Of a stretch of 11,301 bases of DNA, positions 6,941-11,301 are shown piece after piece (the stretch's first letter is position 1; each line of letters begins with the position of its first letter). The notes under the pieces were generated by a model. That model was not told the DNA's origin. It did not search any database and saw only the letters and a list, made by a program, of their open reading frames with translations. The DNA is from CAYJBP01 sp964372025 (GTDB taxonomy: Bacteria; Bacillota; Dehalobacteriia; UBA4068), in contig CAYJPF010000086.1 in NCBI GenBank assembly GCA_964372025.1, forward strand, positions 1-11,301. Direction: 5' to 3'. The position numbers were made by a program, and so were the translations under genes.

Positions 6941-7056
6941 AAAATACGCTACCCACCAAATTGTAACATAAAAGTAAATAAAATACAATAAAAAGTTTAG
7001 ATAATCTACAAATTATTTTTTTTTGTCATTTAGCGAGCTATTTTGTAATATTTTAG

Positions 7057-7085
7057 TTAATAATATTGGTAACTATTGCTATAAT
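7057..7085 (+). promoter_or_regulatory. Possible plus-strand promoter of a short transcript
   Basis: TTAATA (7057-7062), a 17-nt spacer and a perfect TATAAT (7080-7085). It is followed about 40 nt later by a strong Shine-Dalgarno sequence and a 20-codon ORF, then by a hairpin. In such AT-rich DNA a chance match is possible; the ordered combination raises it above noise. Confidence 0.4.
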
Positions 7086-7138
7086 TTAATTATCAATACA
7101 TAAAACGGTTACAATGTTTAAAGGAGGCGGGTTTTGAT

Positions 7139-7201
7139 ATGTTACTAAATGTCAAAAAATATTACATATATTATACAAAAAAGCGGCCGCAACAATTATA
7201 G
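7139..7201 (+). CDS. Candidate 20-residue peptide ORF (uncertain)
   Basis: AAAGGAGG (ending at 7127) lies about 11 nt before an ATG that opens 20 codons ending in TAG. The peptide is Lys- and Tyr-rich with a basic C-terminus (KKYYIYYTKKRPQQL). Its last codons lie inside the left arm and loop of the hairpin at 7181-7213. It is not clearly a hydrophobic type I toxin, and no gene follows on this strand before the terminator, so a leader-peptide role has no obvious target. I include it because such a strong Shine-Dalgarno sequence in a non-coding gap needs an explanation; it may be a decayed gene start. Confidence 0.25.
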   Translation: MLLNVKKYYIYYTKKRPQQL

Positions 7202-7213
7202 TTGCAGCCGCTT
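7177..7213 (-). terminator. Terminator of the small membrane protein pair, probably bidirectional
   Basis: AAGCGGCCGCAAC (7181-7193) pairs with GTTGCAGCCGCTT (7201-7213), 12 of 13 positions complementary, around a 7-nt loop. On the minus strand it ends in six T residues (A at 7177-7182) four nt past the stop codon of the downstream small gene. On the plus strand it is followed by a weaker run, ATTTTT, so it could also stop transcription from the left. Confidence 0.8.
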
Positions 7214-7217
7214 ATTT

Positions 7218-7388
7218 TTAATTGCCGGTACAGCTACCGCCATTAATAATACCGGTTAAAAATTGTAATACTATCAGGATAATAATTAGATTAACTATGC
7301 AGCCATAATTGCCAAAACCTTGGCTTTGCGGGCAATCCTCGGCATAGCTTTGATAATCATCACCGGGCATCGTATTATTGCATATCAT
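7218..7388 (-). CDS. Small single-span membrane protein (56 aa), second of a paralogous pair
   Basis: A 56-residue protein with a polar, acidic N-terminal half containing Cys3, Cys19 and Cys30, one hydrophobic segment (about 30-48, GCIVNLIIILIVLQFL) and a short Gly/Cys tail (INGGSCTGN). It aligns with the upstream small gene over GC-[IL]-[VI]-NLII-x-x-IVL-[QE]-FL-x-x-IING, so the two are clearly paralogues. GGAGG lies 7 nt before the ATG, and a terminator follows at once. The start of the upstream gene, the spacing of 12 nt and the shared terminator indicate a two-gene operon. I do not recognise a named family; the size and Gly-rich ends recall small spore-associated or membrane microproteins, but nothing here proves that role. 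Confidence 0.8.
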   Translation of the reverse strand: MICNNTMPGDDYQSYAEDCPQSQGFGNYGCIVNLIIILIVLQFLTGIINGGSCTGN

Positions 7389-7400
7389 AGTTAAACCTCC

Positions 7401-7556
7401 TTAGCAGCCGCAGTTTATGCCGGGTGCACCGCAATTGCCATTGATAATATTGCTTAAAAATTCTAGTACAATAAATAGGATAATCAGATTGATTAAGCAA
7501 CCCCATAAACCATCATCATAACCACCATTATAGCAACCGGAACCAAAATTAAACAT
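7401..7556 (-). CDS. Small single-span membrane protein (51 aa), first of a paralogous pair
   Basis: A 51-residue protein: a Gly/Tyr/Asp-rich N-terminus (FNFGSGCYNGGYDDGLWG, Cys8), one hydrophobic segment (about 19-36, containing CLINLIILFIVLEFL) with a Glu near its end, and a Cys/Gly tail ending in CGAPGINCGC. Cys8, Cys20, Cys42, Cys49 and Cys51 make it nearly one-tenth Cys. The ATG has AAAGGAG 8 nt upstream; a TTG codon directly before the ATG is in frame but is a less likely start. The paralogue follows after 12 nt. The shared core and clear ribosome-binding sites argue that both are translated. The family is not recognised; probably membrane-inserted, function unknown. Confidence 0.82.
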   Translation of the reverse strand: MFNFGSGCYNGGYDDGLWGCLINLIILFIVLEFLSNIINGNCGAPGINCGC

Positions 7557-7643
7557 CAATATCGCTCCTTTCGTTTCCCGTTAAGCTGCAAACAGGCAAT
7601 TTATTTACCCGCTTGCTTAAATTTTTGTGCTTAGCGGTCTGTT

Positions 7644-7673
7644 ATAGTACATGATATGGCCTAGGCTTGGCAA
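7644..7673 (-). promoter_or_regulatory. Possible promoter of the small membrane protein pair
   Basis: On the minus strand TTGCCA (7668-7673), an 18-nt spacer and TACTAT (7644-7649); an overlapping TATAAC (7641-7646) is an alternative -10. The leader would be about 80 nt. Weak evidence; the stretch 7557-7701 contains no gene that I can see. Confidence 0.35.
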
Positions 7674-7701
7674 AAGTGATAAACTTTTTTAAAAATTTTT
7701 C

Positions 7702-7729
7702 TTTACAAATTATAAATCTATGCTATAAT
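7702..7729 (+). promoter_or_regulatory. Promoter of the ctsR-clpC operon
   Basis: TTTACA (7702-7707), a 16-nt spacer and a perfect TATAAT (7724-7729) preceded by TGC, which makes an extended -10. Transcription should start near 7736, directly before the first CtsR heptad, so bound repressor would sit on the start site and early transcribed region. Confidence 0.75.
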
Positions 7730-7737
7730 TGAATTAA

Positions 7738-7790
7738 GGTCAAAAATAGTCAAAAGGTCAAAGATGGCCAAAAGGTCAAAGATGGCCAAA
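7738..7790 (+). promoter_or_regulatory. Three tandem CtsR operators (six heptads)
   Basis: Three copies of the CtsR box, heptad-NNN-heptad: GGTCAAA-AAT-AGTCAAA (7738-7754), GGTCAAA-GAT-GGCCAAA (7756-7772) and the same sequence again (7774-7790). The first heptads start exactly 18 bp apart, with one A between boxes. This matches the established CtsR operator, a tandem GGTCAAA heptad repeat with a 3-bp gap, and the repressor gene itself follows, so autoregulation is very likely. Copies 2 and 3 are identical, suggesting local duplication. Confidence 0.92.
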
Positions 7791-7828
7791 ATTCAAATGC
7801 AAGCAAATTTTATTAAGAGGGTGATGCG

Positions 7829-8296
7829 ATGTCTACTTTGGCCAATCAAATCGAGGCCTATTTAAAGCAGCAATTAAGCCGCCATCAGGGCGTACTTGAG
7901 CTAAAGCGGGGCGATTTGGCGCAAATTTTTATGTGTGTGCCTTCGCAAATAAACTATGTGCTGGAAACTCGTTTTTCGGCTCAGCAGGGCTATTTGGTCG
8001 AAAGTAGGCGGGGCGGCGGCGGTTATATTAGGCTGGTGCGCCTGGATTTGGAAAATAGCGATATGCTGCAAGGCCTGCTTAAGCAAAAGGAGGTTAAAGT
8101 TAATCAGCAAAATGGTCAATTATTGCTTAAACGTTTGCTGGAAGAGGATATTTTAACCGAACGGGAATATACTTTAATTGCTGTGCTTTTGGATAAAGAG
8201 CTGCTTATGGCCGACTATGATGATGCCGATAGCTTGCGTGGAGCTATGCTTAATAAGCTATTGCTGCATTTATTGCGGGAAGATTTTAAAATTTAA
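7829..8296 (+). CDS. ctsR: CtsR, transcriptional repressor of class III heat-shock genes
   Basis: A 155-residue CtsR. This dimeric winged-helix repressor binds GGTCAAA heptads before clp genes and releases them on heat or protein stress. The N-terminal DNA-binding half is well conserved: IEAYLKQQL, LKRGDLAQIF, the helix CVPSQINYVLETRF (36-49) and the Gly-rich wing RGGGGY (61-66), which acts as the heat-sensing element in the Bacillus protein. Residues from about 75 form the helical C-terminal dimerisation domain, including LTEREYTLIAVLLD (109-122). Length is typical. GAGGGTGA precedes the ATG. The gene lies downstream of three matching operators and 46 nt before clpC. In many Bacillota the McsB arginine kinase, with McsA, helps inactivate CtsR; neither gene follows here. 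Confidence 0.97.
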   Translation: MSTLANQIEAYLKQQLSRHQGVLELKRGDLAQIFMCVPSQINYVLETRFSAQQGYLVESRRGGGGYIRLVRLDLENSDMLQGLLKQKEVKVNQQNGQLLLKRLLEEDILTEREYTLIAVLLDKELLMADYDDADSLRGAMLNKLLLHLLREDFKI

Positions 8297-8342
8297 TTAG
8301 CTGATAATTAATTTTATGACAAAATATAAACGAGGTGATATC

Positions 8343-10985
8343 ATGTTATGTCAAAATTGCAATCAAAATGAAGCTACTGTTAAAATTGTAAAAGTGAATA
8401 ATGGCCGTCGGGAGGAAATTTTATTATGCGATAGCTGCGCTAAGCAAAACGGCGATATTGATTTTTTTAGCGAAAATAATATTCTTAAAGCCTTTGGCAG
8501 CTTTTTTGGCTTTCCCAGCCAGCCCCAAAATTTGGGGATGCGCAAAATGGCGCATCGCTTAACCGAAAAAGCGCAAAAGGTATTGGCCTATGCCGAAAAA
8601 ACAGCTAAAGAGCAAAAAGCCGCCTATATCGATACCGATCATATTTTATTGGGGCTTTTTGAGCAGGGGCTGGCCGCTAAAGTTCTTGAGCAACTGGGCT
8701 TAAATAAAGATGTTTTAGCTAAGGAAAGCCGCGATGAAAATTTAGGCGAGCATGAAAAACCAAATGGTTTTTCGCCACAGGCCAAGCGGGCTTTGCAATT
8801 GGCGGTGGAAGAAGCATTAGCGATGGGCTTAAATTTTGTAGATACCGAGCATTTGCTTTTAGGCTTGGCGGCCGAAGGCGAGGGCATGGCCAGTAGCTGG
8901 CTTTTGGATATGGCCGATGCCGACCATAAGCGGATACGCAAAATGATTATGCAGATGATTAATCAGGGTTATTCTGCAAATAAAAACGAGCGTAATAGCC
9001 GCAGTGGCCAGGCCGAGGCTAAGGCTGCCTCTAAAACGCCAACTGTTGATGAGTTTGGCCGTGATTTAACGGCGATGGCTAAAGAGGATAAATTAGATCC
9101 GGTAATTGGTCGCGAAAAGGAAATTCAGCGAGTAATTCAAATTCTTTCGCGGCGCACTAAGAATAATCCGGTGCTAATTGGCGAGCCGGGCGTGGGCAAA
9201 ACCGCTATTGTAGAGGGTTTGGCGCAGCAGATTATCGAAGGCCATGTGCCGGAAACTTTGCTAAATAAAAGGGTAATTACCGTTGATATGTCTTCTTTGG
9301 TGGCCGGATCTAAATATCGTGGCGATTTTGAGGAGCGGATGAAAAAGCTGGTAACCGAGATTATCAGCAATCAAGATATCATTCTTTTTATCGACGAATT
9401 GCATACCTTGGTGGGGGCAGGTGCGGCCGAGGGTAGTATTGATGCTGCTAATATCTTAAAGCCGGCGCTTTCGCGCGGCGAATTGCAATGTGTGGGCGCT
9501 ACAACATTGGAGGAGTATCGCAAGCATATCGAAAAAGATGCTGCCTTAGAGAGGCGTTTTCAATCGGTAACGGTAGAGCAGCCCAGCCAGCAGGAGGCGA
9601 TTGCGATTTTATATGGCCTGCGTGATAAATACGAGGCGCATCACAGGGTAAAAATTACCGATCAGGCCTTAGAGGCGGCGGTTAATTTGGCGCATCGTTA
9701 TTTGCCGGATCGTTTTTTGCCTGATAAAGCTATTGATTTAATCGACGAGGCTTCTTCGATGGTACGTTTAGCGGCCTATACCGCGCCGCCTGATTTAAAG
9801 GAAAAAGAGGCGCAATTGGCGGCAATTCAAAAGGAAAAAGAGGCGGCTATTAAGGCGCAGGAATATGAAAAAGCAGCTACATTTAGGGATAGCGAGGCTA
9901 AGTTAACGGCAGCTATCGAGGCCGGCCGTAAGGGTTGGCAAAAGCAAAACGGCACTAAAAACCTAATAGTTACCGAGGACGAGATAGCTTATGTTTTAGC
10001 CGATTGGACATCAATACCGGTGGCCCGCTTAAAGCAGGAAGAAACTGCGCGCTTATTGCAGCTAGAGCAATTATTGCATCAGCGCTTAATTGGCCAAGAC
10101 GAGGCGGTAGTAAGCATTGCCAAAGCGGTACGCAGGGCTTATTCCGGTTTAAAGGCACCTAATCGGCCGATTGGATCTTTTGTATTTTTAGGGCCAACCG
10201 GGGTGGGTAAAACCGAGCTGGCCAGGGCTTTGGCCAATGTGCTATTTGGTTCGGATGATGCCATGGTAAGAATAGATATGAGCGAATATATGGAAAAGCA
10301 TGCGGTATCGCGCCTGGTAGGAGCGCCGCCCGGCTATATTGGTTTTGATGATGGTGGTCAATTAACTAAAATTGTGCGTCGCAAGCCATACAGTGTAATT
10401 TTGCTTGACGAGATTGAAAAGGCGCATCCTGATGTATTTAATATCCTTTTGCAGGTCTTGGAGGATGGCCGCTTAACCGATAGTGGTGGTAGGGTGGTAG
10501 ATTTTCGCAATACGATTATCATCATGACTTCCAATGTGGGGGCGGCAAATATAGGCAAAAGCCGCAGCATGGGTTTTGATATTGAGGCGGATCAGCGGTC
10601 TAGCGATTATCAAAAGATGAAGGATAATATGTTAGACGAGTTAAAGCAGGTATTTAGGCCGGAATTTTTGAATCGTATTGATGATATTGTAGTATTCCAT
10701 GGCTTGGAGCAGGAGCAATTGCAGGATATTGTGCGCTTAATGGTGGCTGATTTACGGCAGCGTTTGCAGGAGCAGGGACGTGATTTAAGCTTAAGTGATG
10801 GTGTATATAAGAAGCTGGCGGCGGAGGGTTATAATCCGGAGTATGGAGCAAGGCCATTACGGCGTGCGGTACTGCGCCTTTTGGAGGATCCTTTAAGCGA
10901 AGCAATTTTGGCCGGTCAGTTTAAAGAGCAAGGGCATATTCATGCTAAACTGAAGGGTGATAAGATTAGTTTTGGGCAAGGCTAA
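8343..10985 (+). CDS. clpC: ClpC-type AAA+ unfoldase with an N-terminal McsA/ClpE-like zinc finger
   Basis: An 880-residue Hsp100 ATPase that unfolds proteins and feeds them to ClpP. In order: a zinc finger with C3-x-x-C6 and C29-x-x-C32, a linker (about 36-65), two Clp-N repeats (about 66-130 and 140-208), AAA1 with Walker A GEPGVGKT (280-287), Walker B ending D351-E352 and R404/R405, a UVR-like middle domain (about 485-530), AAA2 with Walker A GPTGVGKT (617-624) and Walker B ending D689-E690, an MGF tripeptide (743-745) where ClpC has its ClpP-docking VGF, and a D2 small domain. The body is ClpC-like, about 810 residues; the finger adds about 65. ClpE carries a similar finger but lacks the full double Clp-N domain. 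I start at 8343, where CGAGGTGAT precedes the ATG and the finger begins; the in-frame ATG at 8316 has no ribosome-binding site. Both ATPase sites look active. Confidence 0.96.
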   Translation: MLCQNCNQNEATVKIVKVNNGRREEILLCDSCAKQNGDIDFFSENNILKAFGSFFGFPSQPQNLGMRKMAHRLTEKAQKVLAYAEKTAKEQKAAYIDTDHILLGLFEQGLAAKVLEQLGLNKDVLAKESRDENLGEHEKPNGFSPQAKRALQLAVEEALAMGLNFVDTEHLLLGLAAEGEGMASSWLLDMADADHKRIRKMIMQMINQGYSANKNERNSRSGQAEAKAASKTPTVDEFGRDLTAMAKEDKLDPVIGREKEIQRVIQILSRRTKNNPVLIGEPGVGKTAIVEGLAQQIIEGHVPETLLNKRVITVDMSSLVAGSKYRGDFEERMKKLVTEIISNQDIILFIDELHTLVGAGAAEGSIDAANILKPALSRGELQCVGATTLEEYRKHIEKDAALERRFQSVTVEQPSQQEAIAILYGLRDKYEAHHRVKITDQALEAAVNLAHRYLPDRFLPDKAIDLIDEASSMVRLAAYTAPPDLKEKEAQLAAIQKEKEAAIKAQEYEKAATFRDSEAKLTAAIEAGRKGWQKQNGTKNLIVTEDEIAYVLADWTSIPVARLKQEETARLLQLEQLLHQRLIGQDEAVVSIAKAVRRAYSGLKAPNRPIGSFVFLGPTGVGKTELARALANVLFGSDDAMVRIDMSEYMEKHAVSRLVGAPPGYIGFDDGGQLTKIVRRKPYSVILLDEIEKAHPDVFNILLQVLEDGRLTDSGGRVVDFRNTIIIMTSNVGAANIGKSRSMGFDIEADQRSSDYQKMKDNMLDELKQVFRPEFLNRIDDIVVFHGLEQEQLQDIVRLMVADLRQRLQEQGRDLSLSDGVYKKLAAEGYNPEYGARPLRRAVLRLLEDPLSEAILAGQFKEQGHIHAKLKGDKISFGQG

Positions 10986-10995
10986 AAGTATGGAT

Positions 10996-11032
10996 AAAAA
11001 AGAGCAGTGGCAATTAGCGACTGCTCTTTTTT
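10996..11032 (+). terminator. Rho-independent terminator of the ctsR-clpC operon
   Basis: AAAAGAGCAG (10998-11007) pairs perfectly with CTGCTCTTTT (11021-11030) around a 13-nt loop and ends in six T residues (11027-11032), 12 nt after the clpC stop. The A-run on the left arm makes it potentially bidirectional. Confidence 0.88.
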
Positions 11033-11169
11033 GATTATTGGCTAATGCCTTGCGTCATTATGATGCGGTTGAGTACCCTAAAAAGCTAACCAGCGAAGAC
11101 AAGTCAAGATATCAAAAGCAACTAGCGAATAGAAAAACTTACTAAACTGTAAAATGTAGTTGGAGCGGT

Positions 11170-11220
11170 ATTTTGTATTTTCCAGGTGGGCGGTTTTTGC
11201 CCGTCTGGGAAATACAAAAT
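11170..11220. repeat. Long intergenic hairpin with 22-pair stem
   Basis: Positions 11170-11191 pair with 11199-11220 over 22 continuous positions around a 7-nt GGTTTTT loop. The ends are perfect (ATTTTGTATTT / AAATACAAAAT), and the three non-Watson-Crick positions are all G:U when read as plus-strand RNA. The flanking region 11033-11169 holds no gene that I can support. Confidence 0.65.
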
Positions 11221-11221
11221 A

Positions 11222-11267
11222 AAGGCCGTATCTGTTTGAGGAGCGAAGCGACGAGTTATACGGCCTT
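11222..11267. repeat. Second intergenic hairpin, directly following the first
   Basis: AAGGCCGTAT (11222-11231) pairs perfectly with ATACGGCCTT (11258-11267); the 26-nt loop contains GGAGCGAAGCGACGAG. It starts one nt after the preceding long hairpin. Together they look like one dispersed intergenic repeat or a structured RNA. The rest of the window to 11301 shows no gene, and the unit may continue beyond the edge. Confidence 0.6.
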
Positions 11268-11301
11268 AGCGCAGACGAGTCCACATTACAGCGCCGGGTC
11301 C

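Noticed and set aside
6885..7056. Riboswitch, for example for c-di-GMP, upstream of the GGDEF/EAL gene
   Set aside because: The likely leader is only about 25 nt long and I see no conserved aptamer helices in the region.
8316..8342. Alternative ClpC start nine codons upstream
   Set aside because: No ribosome-binding site precedes it, whereas GAGGTGAT lies just before the ATG at 8343, where the zinc finger begins.
8297..8342. Remnant of mcsA or mcsB between ctsR and clpC
   Set aside because: The gap is only 46 nt, AT-rich, and shows no coding similarity to either gene.
11078..11284. Minus-strand ORF of 68 codons at the right edge
   Set aside because: It reads through both strong hairpins, uses no clear start signal and shows no family features. 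It is most likely a by-product of the repeat unit.

Overview
The window looks like the chromosome of a low-to-moderate-GC member of the Bacillota. The evidence is a CtsR repressor gene with CtsR-type heptad operators, strong AGGAGG-like ribosome-binding sites before nearly every gene, and classical hairpin-plus-T-run terminators. A K+-dependent, probably Na+-type membrane pyrophosphatase and a c-di-GMP regulator with a Cys-containing PAS-like domain would suit an anaerobe. I cannot place it more precisely from sequence alone.

Layout, left to right. (1) 85-1774, minus strand: a three-gene operon of SnoaL-like (NTF2-fold) paralogues. It has its own TTGACA/TATCAT promoter, a perfect 12-bp palindrome at the predicted transcription start, and tight or overlapping gene junctions. 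(2) 1828-2024: a hairpin-rich intergenic element bounded by two identical 33-nt hairpins; its outer hairpin carries a T-run and probably terminates the next operon. (3) 2035-4543, minus strand: secG followed by hppA. (4) 4678-6940, minus strand: one gene for a PAS/GAF/GGDEF/EAL c-di-GMP protein with a strong terminator and a second hairpin beside it. (5) 7057-7220: a possible short plus-strand transcript with a 20-codon ORF that runs into a hairpin shared with the next unit. (6) 7218-7673, minus strand: two tiny paralogous single-span membrane proteins, too short for usual gene calling. (7) 7702-11032, plus strand: the class III heat-shock operon, with promoter, three tandem CtsR operators, ctsR and clpC, then a terminator. 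(8) 11033-11301: no gene, but two strong consecutive hairpins that look like an intergenic repeat.

The most unusual region is the ctsR operon. The common order is ctsR-mcsA-mcsB-clpC. Here mcsA and mcsB are absent between ctsR and clpC, and ClpC begins with an McsA/ClpE-like CxxC...CxxC zinc finger ahead of a complete double Clp-N domain. CtsR would repress its own operon through six phased heptads, and the ClpC product would join ClpP in protein quality control. The zinc finger may take over part of the McsA adaptor role in cis.

The other units appear functionally independent: protein export (SecG), ion pumping from pyrophosphate (HppA), c-di-GMP turnover, and unknown roles for the SnoaL-like trio and the small membrane protein pair.
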